A stretch of 64,000 bases of DNA, taken from NCBI RefSeq assembly GCF_022458985.1, contig NC_061786.1:23673474-23737473 (forward strand). Reading direction: 5' to 3'. The position numbers and the translations under genes are program-made. A model generated the notes under the pieces. It worked only from the letters and a program-made list of their open reading frames with translations, was not told the DNA's origin and made no database searches. Positions 1 to 10,262 of this stretch are shown one piece after another. Every line of letters starts with the position of its first letter. The first letter of the stretch is position 1. This DNA comes from Mugil cephalus (taxonomy: Eukaryota > Chordata > Actinopteri > Mugiliformes > Mugilidae).

Positions 1-207
1 GCGGTTCGATCCCCTGAGTGTCCCATATGCCGAAGTGTCCTTGAGCAAGATACTGAACCCCCAGTTGCTCCCAGTGCAACTGGCACTGGTGTGTGAATGT
101 GTGTGTGCTTGTGTGAGTGAATGGGTGGATGTGTCTCTGACTGTAAAAGCGCTTTGAGAACCTTTGAGTAGGTAGAAAAGCGCTAAATAAGAGCAAGACC
201 ATTTTAA
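1..207 (+). repeat. tRNA-derived SINE-like repeat, 3' part
   Basis: The window opens inside a repeat. The first bases carry a pol III B-box-like motif (GGTTCGATCCC). They are followed by a block on a sequence ending in AAGCGCT...AAATAAGAGCAAGACC, which I recognise as very common in teleost genomes. The 5' part (A box) lies left of the window. The repeat nature is from recognition; the family name is not claimed. Confidence 0.6.
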
Positions 208-512
208 ATTGTGACAAAACTTTTCAAATAGGTCAAATCCTGAAAACAGCTGAGATGTTACAGCTGAAGGAAGGAAACTAGAGATTCTCTCCTGCTGTAA
301 ATATCTAGACATATGAATCGATGACTCCTGTCTTCTCAAAAAGCTCAGGTTGAAGTTAGGGTTTTATTTTAGAACGGGAGCTTTTTCTCCTTCGAGGCCA
401 GAAAGAAAATAATTTCTGGAACCTTTTTACCTCAACGATTTTAGGGATGTTTCATATATGAACGTTCCAGCCTCTGAGAAACGTCACAAACTGTGCAGCT
501 CTGACTCATCAC
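208..512. other. unique non-coding sequence
   Basis: Nothing recognisable: no conserved ORF, RNA gene or repeat. It is the left flank of the octamer array. Confidence 0.5.
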
Positions 513-1468
513 TGTTACTCTGTTACTCTGATACTCTATTACTCTGTTACTCTTTACTCTGTTACTCTGTTACTCTGTTACTCTATTACTCTGTTACTCT
601 TTACTCTGTTACTCTGTTACTCTTTACTCTGTTACTCTGTTACTCTTTACTCTTTACTCTGTTACTCTGTACTGTTACTCTGTTACTCTGTTACTCTGTT
701 ACTCTTTACTCTGTTACTCTGTTACTCTTTACTCTGTTACTCTTTACTCTGTACTCTGTACTCTGTTACTCTGTTACTCTGTTACTCTTTACTCTGTTAC
801 TCTTTGCTCTGTTACTCTGTTACTCTTTACTCTGTTACTCTGTTACTCTTTACTCTGTTACTCTGTTACTCTGTTACTCTTTACTCTGTTACTCTGTTAC
901 TCTGTTACTCTTTACTCTGTTACTCTTTACTCTGTTACTCTGTTACTCTTTACTCTGTTACTCTTTACTCTGTACTCTGTTACTCTGTTACTCTGTTACT
1001 CTTTACTCTGTTACTCTTTGCTCTGTTACTCTGTTACTCTTTACTCTGTTACTCTGTTACTCTGTTACTCTTTACTCTGTTACTCTTTACTCTGTTACTC
1101 TGTTACTCTTTACTCTGTTACTCTGTTACTCTTTACTCTGTTACTCTGTTACTCTTTACTCTGTTACTCTTTACTCTTTACTCTGTTACTCTGTTACTCT
1201 TTACTCTGTTCCTTTGTTACTCTGTTACTCTTTACTCTGTTACTCTGTTACTCTGTTACTTGTTACTCTGTTACTCTGTTACTCTGTTACTCTTTACTCT
1301 GTTACTCTTTACTCTTTACTCTGTTACTCTTTACTCTTTACTCTGTTACTCTTTACTCTGTTCCTTTGTTACTCTGTTACTCTTTACTCTTTACTCTTTA
1401 CTGTTACTCGTTACTCTGATACTCTTTACTCTTTACTCTTTACTGTTACTCTGTTACTCTTTACTCTG
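513..1468 (+). repeat. octamer minisatellite, TTACTCTG / TTACTCTT
   Basis: About 950 bp of tandem octamers (TTACTCTG), often alternating with a shortened TTTACTCT form, plus rare variants (TTCCTTTG, TTGCTCTG, GATACTCT). The mixture of 8-bp and shortened units keeps several frames open and makes long Leu/Tyr/Ser-rich ORFs. These are products of the repeat and not genes. The array sits about 1.9 kb upstream of EAPP. Confidence 0.95.
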
Positions 1469-2988
1469 TAATATGTGCTCTTTGCTCAGAGAGCGTCTGT
1501 AACGTTTTATGCTGCTGCTATTTTTAAAATGAGCTCATTGGTCTCAATGGGACTAAACTGGTACAATAAAAATAATCCTGCAGATCAGAAAATAATAATA
1601 ATAATAATAACTAGAGACACGATGCATGGACGATAAGAGAAAAGAAAGTGAAGACCAGGTCCCTGCAGCAGCACTGAAGGACGGTTCAGAGTCTCCTGAT
1701 CCAGATTTATCAGAAACCTTCAAAGTACAAAGAGTTTCTGCCTCCTGAATCCAAACTGGAGAGGGTCCTGGTCTTTACGTCCCATTCTACTCCAGAATCT
1801 CCAGGAACCAGGACTAGACCTGAACCTCACTGAGCCGATGTGGTTCTGTGAGGTCACTGAGATCAGATGGAGTTAGAACCTTTAACCTTTAAAGGAAGGA
1901 GGACCATTTTAATTCTGTTTGAGTCAATGAAGACAAATTGAAACTGGAGTCGTTTCATCTTTTTTGTTAATTACGTGTTGATTCTGCACTGATGTGATTC
2001 AGTTTGTGTTTCATTTAATAAAAACAAGAAGAGAAAAAAGTCCTAGGAAATAGTTACAAAACTTATTGTTGCTCCATAAAAAATGAAAGTATTAAAGAAA
2101 CCTAAACAGCAGCGTGTGTAAATTTAAAGTTCTGGCAGCTCTGTTTGAAAAGCACCTTATGATCAATATAAAGAGGTGCAGATAAAATAAAATAAGGTTT
2201 AAGAAAATGTTATATAAAGATTTAAACAGGATAACTGAAACTGAACCGAGGGCGGATCATAGAAACATGGAGATAATAGTAAAGCAAAATAAATAACAAA
2301 ACAAATGTATTCGTGGATAGAACTTTGAGATGAACCATCTCATACCAATAAAATAATAAATAAATATTTCATTTTATTTTTGTTGGTCCACACTTTAAAA
2401 ACTAGCCTCATGTTCTGTCTAAATAAATCTCTGTGGGTCAGAGGTCAGAGGTCAACATCTTCAGCTGAACCTACATCTGACCCCACGTGTCTGATCTGTT
2501 GGCGCCACCTGCTGGTGACTGGTTGTAACACAATTCAAGTTTTACAGCACTGAGCTTTTAGCTTTCTAAAAAATAATTAACATTAATTAAGTTTAATATA
2601 AATTCAACAACCTGGATGATTCATTTATTTTATAATTACAACAACATTCTTAATTGTAAGCTAAAAATAAATAAATAAAAGGTAAAATAAGCTTGATTTA
2701 GATGTAAACTGCAGATTTATGTGTGCCTATTCAAGGTGTGTTTGTTGTTTGTGAAAGAGACAGAATATTTAATTAACAAATCCGAATTTTTAGGTTCAAA
2801 ATTTACACAAAAATAACATTAATATAAAAATACACATTCACTCATATTTAATTTTATTAAACAACAGATTACTTACTAACCAACAACATCACAGACAAAC
2901 TGATCTGTATTGGTAATCTTACTAAATACTACTTATACTAAATACTACTTCTGATTACTTATTGGCATTACTAGTCTTTTTTAATTAC
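1469..2988. other. AT-rich intergenic DNA
   Basis: No gene recognised. The stretch is AT-rich with short homopolymers and an ATA triplet run near 1593. It is spacer between the octamer array and the EAPP promoter. Confidence 0.5.
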
Positions 2989-2989
2989 A

Positions 2990-3034
2990 TTTAATTTAAT
3001 TTAATTTAATTTAATTTAATTTAATTTAATTTAA
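2990..3034 (+). repeat. (TTTAA)n pentamer microsatellite
   Basis: Nine or so perfect TTTAA/TTAAT units. Confidence 0.9.
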
Positions 3035-3162
3035 ACTCATGTAATAATTAGTTGTATCACTGGTTAATTTAACGTGATTTAGACGTGAACTACAACTTAC
3101 TGTACAATAAATGAAGTATGTGTGTATTATATTGTGTAATGTATTAATGTCATTTGTTGTCA

Positions 3163-3234
3163 TTATTTTATTTTATTTTATTTTATTTTATTTTATTTTA
3201 TTTTATTTTATTTTATTTTTTATTTTATTTTATT
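3163..3234 (+). repeat. (TTTTA)n pentamer microsatellite
   Basis: About 14 ATTTT units with one length slip, ending about 145 bp before the EAPP start codon. Confidence 0.9.
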
Positions 3235-3377
3235 GTGGCGGTTGTGACTCCGTAAGAACTTCCGCTGAATCAAACTAAAAAATAGTAGAAGAAGAAGTAG
3301 ATGCGGAAGTAGTTCTGCTCGGTTGCTAACGCGTTAGCATGCTGTGTTGATGTAATTGTTTTCTCTTAACGGTAAAA
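3235..3377 (+). promoter_or_regulatory. EAPP promoter / 5' UTR candidate
   Basis: The 140 bp before the EAPP ATG hold two ETS-type cores (ACTTCCG near 3257 and CGGAAGT near 3304) and an RFX-like half site (GGTTGCTAAC near 3320), typical of TATA-less housekeeping promoters. No TATA box is seen. The transcription start is not determined; the assignment is from position and motifs. Confidence 0.45.
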
Positions 3378-3457
3378 ATGAACAGAATGATTAAACCTCC
3401 GGACTTTGACTCGTATGAGATCGAGGAGCCGAGCGACGAGGAAAGAGCCTCCAGCAG
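3378..3457 (+). CDS. eapp: eapp coding exon 1
   Basis: Encodes MNRMIKPPDFDSYEIEEPSD and ends in the split Ser codon AG|gtacta. The splice joins to exon 2 to give ASSSSEDE, as in other vertebrate EAPP proteins. Confidence 0.9.
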
Positions 3458-6232
3458 GTACTAGTTAATTTCACGTTTTGATTTCTTTAAACTGTGTTTC
3501 TTTAGCGCCACGAGGCTAATTGTGGCTAGTTAGCGGAATGCTAACATGTAAACAAACCGGCTTTGGATAGATGAGCGGTTTTCTCAGCGTGTTAAATGTT
3601 GTTTAAACCTTTTAAACATTTATAAATTAGTGGCAGAGTTGTTCTGTCGGTGAGTTATTATTTAGATAAACGCCGTATTTAATAGTTATTTGTCTTAATA
3701 AACAAGTTAGGTAGGAAGAGGAATCGGAAAATCAGGAAACTTTTATTTATAAAGCATAATATTTAAATATTTGTAGAGCGTCTGAGTGAATTCAGAAGGC
3801 AGGAAAAGTTTCTTACTAAAACAGTAGCCATTTTAAGGTAAAGTTCCCTTTGTAAATATTAAATTTAGAGTCAACAGATGCAGACATCTTTCATTTATTT
3901 AGTGCCAGAAGTAGGAGACTCTTGGGACGTAAGACTTTCATTGTATGGTTTAAACCTCTGTTTTTAACGAGCATATGAGAATAAATCTCTTGAATGGGCT
4001 TCAGGCAGGAGCGTATGAGTTTGTTGTCTGATAATTATCGCCAGGCGAACGCGAGGAAACGTCCTGTGCTGTGTTTCAGTTCGGAGGATGAGCTGGAGGT
4101 GCTGCTGAACGGGACGTCGGAGCAGAAGAAGAAGCTGATCAGGGAGTATCTGACGGGGGAGAGCGAGTCGTCCAGCGGGGATGAGTTTGAAAAGGAGATG
4201 GAGGCTGAGCTCAGCTCCACCATCAAGACCATGGAGGGAACCTGGGGGCCGGCAGCAGGTAACACTCACCTGTGTCTGCACAGAGTTTAGTCTGGATATG
4301 ACGCATGACATAAATGTGGCTGAACTCAACGCTGGTTTCTGGTGGAAACATGTCAGACTCAGACCAGGGATGTTATAAACAGTAAAGAAACAACTCTGCA
4401 CAAACCAACATGGAGTCAAACGAGACCTGTTCAGACCTCACATTTATATCAGTGCCTGTGATGATTAAACTGTTTAACTCTCTTTACACACTCCTGATGA
4501 ATCCATGTTTATTGTTCAACAGAATCCTCAGGAGGAGGAGGAGGAGGAGGAGGTGGTAGTGGGGGTCCTGGACTTCCTGACCCTCGAATGTATGACAAGA
4601 TTTACTTTGACTCCGACTCAGATGAGGAAGACACACCGAGTAAGTGCTGTGTGAAAATGTGCACAAAACATCAAAACACATGAAATGATACTGAGTCTTG
4701 TGAAACGTCCTCCGTAGGCAGCTCCACCGGTCGGAGGCGGAAACAACGAATCATCCCGACCAACGACGAGCTGCTGTACGACCCCGACGAGGACGACCGG
4801 GACCAGGCCTGGGTGGACGCCAGGAGGAGAGGGTAGGACAGATTAGGTTTGATTCAGCCTTCCAGACGAGACGCAGGACTCCTCCTGATGGTTGCTCGTT
4901 TGGTGTGTGCAGGTATAACGCCAGGAAGCGACCTGCGGCAGCGCTGCGCTCACGGCCGCGTCAACCTCCAGCTTTACCCAACAGCGACGCCGTTCTCAAC
5001 TGTCCCGCCTGCATGACGACGCTCTGCCTGGACTGTCAGAGGTGAGGCTGGACAGGGTCCCCACTGAAAACTGGAACGAAAAGCAGCAGGACACCGATCA
5101 GTGTCATAGTTACTCCAAGCATTATTTTTAAAAGATCAGATCGGCGTCTGGCTTCAACCAAGAATGATCTTTAGTTATTATTTATGTTTTAGGAGCAACT
5201 TTAGGACATTTAAGACCAGATCAGGACAAAACAAATGGAACAGACACCAACATAGTCCATGTGTGCATGTTTTAAACATAATACCGAAATAAAACATGGT
5301 AAAAATCAGCTTTTTAAATGCATCTCTGATCCGTTTTGGGGCGAACTCTCCTCCATCTTTATTTTACATCACTCTCTATGTCACTGAATGTGTTCGTTGC
5401 TTTGGTCGCTATTAAATAAGACGCAGTTTAGGAGAAAATCTGTCTCAGGACGAGACAGGAAGGAGATTCTTCTAGCAACTAAACCAACAGCAAGAAGGAA
5501 GGTTAAAAGGACGATGACGCAGGTTCAGAAAGGACTGTTCATTCATCAGCTGGTCAAAAGTTTAGGACCATAGCTCAAAACAAACCTATCCCAGATCCAT
5601 CTTATCTTATCTTATCTTATCTTATCTTATCTTATCTTATCTTATCTTAACCTTCTTCAGATCCAACGGTGGAGAACAGGTGGTGGAGTCAGTGGTAGAT
5701 GATGGAGATGAACAGGTTCCTCCTCGCAGTCTTTAACTTTATAAAACTCATGTGAACATCCAGGACCGATGCAGAACATGCCTCCTTTAAGTGGTTTTGT
5801 AATCCCCTCTGGATTTCACCATCAGTGTTAAAACTTCTTTAAATGATCAGAACTACGTTTAGTGTCTTTAATATCCAGGAGAACTCAGGGTTTGTTGACG
5901 TTCACTGTTCGTTTGTCTTTCCTCCGTCCAGACACGAGAAGTACCGCACACAGTATCGAGCCATGTTCGTGATGAACTGCACGGTGAAGAAAGACGAGGT
6001 GCTGCGTTACAAAAGCGACCAGGAGAAGAAAGAGAGGACGGGGAAGAAGAGGAGGAGGAGAGGACAGAAAACAGAGGCACCGGTGGATGAAGCTCCTGAA
6101 CCGATGCCAGCGGGGATGGACGCCGACGAGGTTTACCACCCGGTGCAGTGCTCCGAGTGCTCCACAGAGGTCGCTGTGTTCGATAAGGATGAGGTCTACC
6201 ACTTCTTCAACATCCTGACCAGCCACTGCTGA
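3378..6232 (+). CDS. eapp: E2F-associated phosphoprotein
   Basis: CDS joins 3378-3457, 4080-4258, 4523-4639, 4718-4832, 4913-5041 and 5932-6232 (921 nt, 306 aa; the human protein is about 285). EAPP is a nuclear phosphoprotein that binds activating E2Fs and modulates E2F transcription and cell-cycle progress (family knowledge). The N-terminus reads EEPSDEE, then SSSEDELEVLLNGT and LTGESESSSGDEFEKEMEAE, all near-identical to vertebrate EAPP. Mid-protein is IPTNDELLYDPDEDDRDQAW. The C-terminal half has a CPAC-x5-CLDCQR zinc-ribbon-like pair, YRTQYRAMFVMNC, a basic KKRRRRGQK stretch and CSECSTEVAVFDKDEVYHFF. All five introns are GT/AG and phase-consistent. The ATG is in good context (AAAAATGA) and matches the family start. 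A (GGA)n run in exon 3 encodes an extra poly-Gly tract. Confidence 0.95.
4080..4258 (+). CDS. eapp: eapp coding exon 2
   Basis: The acceptor is TGTGTTTCAG before TTCGGAGGATGAG. The open frame extends further left, but that part has no family similarity, so the border is set at 4080. The exon encodes the acidic SSEDELEVLLNGTSEQKKK region and ends CAG|gtaaca. Confidence 0.9.
4523..4639 (+). CDS. eapp: eapp coding exon 3
   Basis: Starts after TTGTTCAACAG. It encodes ESSG followed by poly-Gly from a GGA run, then PGLPDPRMYDKIYFDSDSDE, and ends at a strong gtaagt donor. Confidence 0.9.
4718..4832 (+). CDS. eapp: eapp coding exon 4
   Basis: Acceptor CGTAG. Encodes a basic RRRKQRIIPTNDELLYDP segment and DQAWVDARRRG. 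The donor is GG|gtagga. Confidence 0.9.
4913..5041 (+). CDS. eapp: eapp coding exon 5
   Basis: Acceptor TGTGTGCAG. Encodes YNARKRPAAALRSRPRQPP, then LPNSDAVLNCPAC and CLDCQ, which holds four of the candidate zinc ligands. The donor is AG|gtgagg. Confidence 0.9.
5600..5650 (+). repeat. (CTTAT)n pentamer microsatellite in eapp intron 5
   Basis: About ten perfect ATCTT units inside the last EAPP intron. The rest of that intron (5042-5931) shows nothing else recognisable. Confidence 0.9.
5932..6232 (+). CDS. eapp: eapp coding exon 6, with stop
   Basis: Acceptor CCTCCGTCCAG. Encodes RHEKYRTQYRAMFVMNC through FFNILTSHC and stops at TGA 6230-6232. Confidence 0.92.
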
Positions 6233-6409
6233 CACTTTCTTTTTTTTTTTAGCCTTTTCACTTTGTGTGCAGCTCCTTGACAGTTGCTGCATTTAAAGCT
6301 GCTACAGTCGATATATTTTTCTTTCTTTTTGTTTTTTTTTATTAATAATGACGGAGAGCGAACCAGAGCTGGAGGAGAGTGAATGTTGGACACTATGAAC
6401 ACGTCTCTG

Positions 6410-6415
6410 AATAAA
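6410..6415 (+). terminator. eapp: eapp polyadenylation signal
   Basis: AATAAA lies 178 nt after the stop and is followed by a GT-rich stretch (CTCGTGTTGCC...GTGTTT), so this is a plausible cleavage region. Confidence 0.75.
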
Positions 6416-6419
6416 AGTC

Positions 6420-7115
6420 CTTTATCTCGTGTTGCCAATGTGTTTCTGAATGAATCCTTCAGAAAAATCACTATCACATTTCACCTCCACGGTTCCTACA
6501 GTTCTGGATCAGGAGACAAGTGTGAAACCTGAAAAAGCTCAAAACACTCCATAAAAATAATGTCTGAAGTTAACCTGTGTACATGTGGTTAGTGTTAGAC
6601 ACTTTATATCCCTGGCAATAATTTAAATGAGATATTTTATTGCTAATCTGTTTAAATAAACATTGATATTTTATCCTTTGTTTTACATCACATGAGCTTT
6701 TCCTCTGAGATTTTGATAACATGTTTATATTTTTGCTGGGACTCTAATAATGCAGAAAGGAACATTTATTAAACGTTAAATGATGGAATAATTAACCCTA
6801 TTATTTACCTTTGGGCTCAGTTTGACCTCGTTCAGTATTTAACATCTAAATATATGATTAGCTTTTTTATTTTGCTTCATATTTAAAGACTTTTCCTAAT
6901 TTAACGGAGACTGACACAAACATAATACATGTTATTATTCATGACAGTACTTTTTCATACCAAATGTCACAAATAACAAATATTTGTACTTAGAAATAAT
7001 ATAAAGACACTTAAATATTAACTTAATGTTTTCTGGAGTCTCTCCTGCTTTACTCCTCTCGTCTCGTCTGTCGATACTTCTGAGAGACTGCACTGATCTC
7101 CAAACTACAAACAAC
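6420..7115. other. AT-rich intergenic DNA
   Basis: No ORF, repeat family or conserved element recognised. Confidence 0.5.
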
Positions 7116-7515
7116 ATGGAACTGATAAACTGGTCTCTTAACGACATTGACAGAGTTTTTGCTGCTGGAACGTTGGTAGCTGGCTACACGATGGAGGCGT
7201 AGGAGAGACGGGTCGTGTGTCTGGCGGTTCTTTCCGTGAAGGACATTGAAGACATTTATCTATTCAGAACCATGATCACAGGTCTTTTGCTGATTGGATT
7301 AGGCCCTGATGTATCGAGGAAATCAAAAAACGGAGACAGCTGTCCAAAGCCCCATAAAGCTGCCCGGGATGGTTGGAGCGATGGGCAGAGCTGTTGGTGC
7401 TCAGACTGTGGCTATTCAGAACTTGAACCGCAACATGGATAACATCTTGGAGAAGCTTTCGGCTTTGCAAAGGGAAATGGAAAAATTCAGAGGCCAGAAT
7501 GGACAAACAGAGTAG
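7116..7515 (+). pseudogene. decayed small ORF: transmembrane segment plus coiled coil
   Basis: I do not recognise this gene. One frame starts at ATG 7116 (MELINWSLNDIDRVFAAG...), hits TAG near 7200, then continues open in the same frame (VCLAVLSVKDIEDIYLFRTM, then ITGLLLIGL). Near 7300-7308 the sense appears to shift to the next frame, which begins MYRGNQKTETAVQSPIK and runs to a stop at 7515. Read across both breaks, the product would be about 130 aa. It would have an N-terminal region, one hydrophobic segment (MITGLLLIGL) followed by basic residues, and a C-terminal heptad-like helix (IQNLNRNMDNILEKLSALQR). The coherent amino-acid layout across one stop and one frameshift suggests a formerly coding unit, either a small membrane protein or part of a mobile element. 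It has no visible introns. Confidence 0.35.
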
Positions 7516-8232
7516 TCGTGCAAAAGAATGCGTCTACTCGCACCAAGACCAAACAGTCCCAGTCTAATCTGGTTTTGGCGCCTTCACACAGCACCAGCCT
7601 CGGCCAAGGCTGCTGCTGGAACAACAAGTCTCCAGAAGATCATTGCAGTGAGACGCTCTTGTTTTCCTGCCCCACTCCCACAGACGCCTGCTGATAGTTG
7701 ACTCTGTTTGAGACACGATCAAGGTCGTCTCTGGACTGAGGCACCAAGATTGTGATTCTAGACGAAGCGGCTCTCCAGGCCTACGCAGACACACACATAT
7801 GGACAGATATACGATCACACCCCTACCCCCCCATCCAACGCCTTCGCAGCTTTTTACCCCCTCGACCAGCGCCCGGTGGCTGCAGGACCAGTCGGCTGCT
7901 TGGTTGCGCTGGGTTTTACCTCTACCTTGCTCCCTGGTGCAAGTCCTGAGTTTTCATGTTTGTAAATCGTACTTATCATGTTGCTGAGGTTTGTTTCATG
8001 TTCCCACTGTTCTCCTCACAGGACCAAAGTGTGGGGGTTGTTTTTTCTCCTCCTCTCTCCTCACGTCACTCTACATGTCTCTTTTCCATCCCTGTCTTCC
8101 TGTCCTGTCCTGTCTGCCCTCATTTTGTGTATGTATAGTGTATGTATGTTTCGTATATGTATGGACGGGTTGATGGCTAATTCCGCTGGTACTTGTACTA
8201 GTGACATTAAAGAGTTTTGACTTGAATTGACC
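7516..8232 (+). mobile_element. possible 3' region of a retroposed or mobile unit
   Basis: The sequence continues from the decayed ORF with C/T-rich, gene-like 3' sequence. It ends with an ATTAAA signal (near 8204) followed by GAGTTTTGACTTGAATTGA, a short direct-repeat-like tail of the sort seen at the 3' end of fish retroelements. No reverse transcriptase, integrase or terminal repeats are visible, so the class is undetermined. Confidence 0.3.
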
Positions 8233-8379
8233 TTAAGGATAAAAACTGTTCCTAGAAGTTTGAAAGTAGGACAAGAGAAAACCTGTTGTGCGACTTAACA
8301 AGGCGACCGGTCCAGTTTGAAAGTCCGGAAGTGGGAACGCCCCATGTTTACGTAATGTACATAATATACCTAATATACG

Positions 8380-8539
8380 ACATGTACGTACTGTACGTGA
8401 TAGCGTCACGGTGGAAGGCAGAGCCGTGATTGGCTGAACGTTACCTTGTGATAGAGCGTCACGCCGGAGTGGAGAGATTAGCATTAGCGCAGGTAGCTAA
8501 CAGGGAGGAAGTGAACGAGTTGTCGTAGAAGTTGGGACC
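8380..8539 (+). promoter_or_regulatory. SPTSSA promoter / 5' UTR candidate
   Basis: Upstream of the SPTSSA ATG are two GCGTCAC elements (CRE/ATF half-site-like, near 8404 and 8457) and an inverted CCAAT box (GATTGGCT near 8428). No TATA box is clear. Inferred from position and motifs. Confidence 0.45.
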
Positions 8540-8642
8540 ATGGCTCTGGGAGACTGTTGGAAGCAGTTATCGTGGTTTTATTACCAGTATCTTCTGGTGA
8601 CGGCGCTGTACATGTTGGAGCCCTGGGAGAGGACGGTGTTCA
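8540..8642 (+). CDS. sptssa: sptssa coding exon 1
   Basis: The ATG is in a GGGACCATGG Kozak context. The exon ends TTC A|gtatcc, and the only in-frame join that keeps TVFN is this donor. Confidence 0.92.
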
Positions 8643-10262
8643 GTATCCTTTTAAAAGTTTCCCTCCGTGTTTAAAAGACACGAGCTAACATGCTAACTGT
8701 AGCTGGAACACAAGGGTGGCTTTACCTAGATTAACATCAGCTGAAAGATTTACTGTGATTTAACGCTTATTGTGCTGTTTTATGTTAATGTTAAAGTTAT
8801 TCACAAATGTTCTTTAGCTGATGACAAATTCGGGAAATAAACCGTGAACGTGTCGGTTTCTGTTTTATTGGAAGAGTGAAACATTTAGCGAACTAGCTAC
8901 TGTATCTGAAGAAAACTTGTGTTTATAATATAATTAAAGGGCGTTTTTCCTTTTTTAAATGACGCCGAATTTAACAGTCACCACATCCTTTACGGATTAA
9001 GCATCAAATTTGTTTCTACGAAGTCGGAATTGTGCGTGAACGTCGTTTAAAAACGTCGGATTTTAAACGGTGTGTAAACTGTTTCCCGCTGGCGAAGGAG
9101 GCAGATATATGTGTAAAACCACTTTTAATTCACGTTTAGAGAAGATTTCACGCTTTATTATTTTACATGTGTACATTTTACTTTATGAAAAAAACAAAAA
9201 AACCCACAGTAAATAAAGTGGTGTCGTTTAAATGAGCTGTACCAGAAAACCAGTCATATGATGACCACTCACCAGTTAATACATGTCACATGTGATTATT
9301 TTATTCTTATTATGAACAATTTAAGGCTGATTTTAAAGCGGGGTTCCCTTGAACCTGTCCGTTAGTAATAAGGTGTGTTTGGCTGCACTTTGACCTGATG
9401 ATTCTGTCCGTATCCGGTTGTGTCGCTTCCCCTGAGGGGCAGGTGTGGATGAATTAGTCACGGGTTGTGTCATTGAGCTTCAGTTTATTATCAACCTGAG
9501 TTATAATCTGATGTAAAAAGAATGAAGTGGCTGATGAGAAGATTGATTTTTGTCTGGCAGATACGAGAATCTCTTGATAAAATAACAAAAACAAAACATG
9601 TGTGAGTTTAAAACAGAGAAAGAGATGTAAACTACACCTCCCAGGATGCATTTCAGTTAAACAAAAAACAAGCACCTATCTACAAGTTCCTGTGTTCCCA
9701 CCGGGTCTTAATTTATTGAATTAATAATGTCTCCAAATCCATCCTCAGCCAGAACTGGAGATCTGATCTCAGTCTGTGTCTGAATCAGCAGCAGCGCCAC
9801 CATGTGGTCAGTAGAATATTGTATCAGCTGCTGCCTCTGATGGATCTCTACCTACCACTGGACCAGAACCAGGACCACATGGTCGTTGTCTTCAGGAACA
9901 ATATGGAAAGATTCTCACACATTAAGCTCTTCTTTATTTCTGACCTTAGTTATTCTGGAGGAGGAATGATGTAAGAAGGGAAGGAAGGGAGTGTAGGAAT
10001 GAAGGAAGGAAGGACAGAAGGTTGTAAGATGGAAGGAAGATAGGAAGCAATGATGGAGAAGGGATAGAAGAAGAAGGGAATGAAGGTGGGTTTAATGTGA
10101 CCCACGTGTCTCTGCAGTAACACGAGCTGGTTCTTCCTGAACTCCTCCTCCTCCTCAGACTCTCTCCTGGTGTCCGTTGCCGGCATGGCCGTCTACACCG
10201 GCTACGTCTTCATGCCTCAGCACATCATGGCCATCCTCCACTACTTTGAGGTCGTCCAATGA
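8540..10262 (+). CDS. sptssa: serine palmitoyltransferase small subunit A
   Basis: CDS joins 8540-8642 and 10159-10262 (207 nt, 68 aa; the human protein is 71). The small subunit sits in the ER membrane with the SPTLC1/SPTLC2 heterodimer. It greatly raises the rate of the first step of sphingolipid synthesis and steers acyl-CoA choice (family knowledge). The protein starts MALGDCWKQLSWFYYQYLL and continues VTALYMLEPWERTVFN; this W-rich amphipathic start with LEPWERTVF is the hallmark of the family. Exon 2 gives SLLVSVAGMAVYTGYVFMPQ and HIMAILHYFEVVQ, with the hydrophobic helix. The intron splits an Asn codon (A|AC). The start lies a few residues inside the human start (MAGMALARAW); no in-frame upstream ATG is seen close by. 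Confidence 0.96.
9785..9882 (+). repeat. dispersed repeat, copy 1 (sptssa intron)
   Basis: This ~98-bp block (CAGCAGCAGCGCCACCATGT ... CCAGAACCAGGACCACATGG) recurs almost identically in reverse complement at 12163-12262. Its first part recurs at about 50163-50212. Downstream it is followed by GGAA-rich sequence, as in the other copies. Confidence 0.8.
9960..10080 (+). repeat. GGAA/GAAG-rich tract
   Basis: Imperfect GGAA and GAAGG repeats between the dispersed repeat and sptssa exon 2; probably the degenerate tail of that element. Confidence 0.7.
10159..10262 (+). CDS. sptssa: sptssa coding exon 2, with stop
   Basis: The acceptor is CTCCTCCTCCTCAG, a strong polypyrimidine tract made of CTC triplets. 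The exon encodes the membrane helix and the conserved PQHIMAILHYFE end. The stop is TGA 10260-10262. Confidence 0.93.

Noticed and set aside
1..40. A tRNA gene
   Set aside because: Only a B-box-like motif is present, with no cloverleaf; it belongs to a SINE-type repeat.
458..1502. Long + strand ORFs rich in Leu, Tyr, Ser, Thr and Val (337 and 232 codons)
   Set aside because: They are translations of the TTACTCTG octamer array. Several frames stay open for the same reason and no non-repeat domain exists.
3994..4290. Extended 98-codon ORF as the start of EAPP
   Set aside because: The leading residues before SSEDE have no family similarity; a good acceptor at 4080 joins in phase to exon 1 with the true start at 3378.
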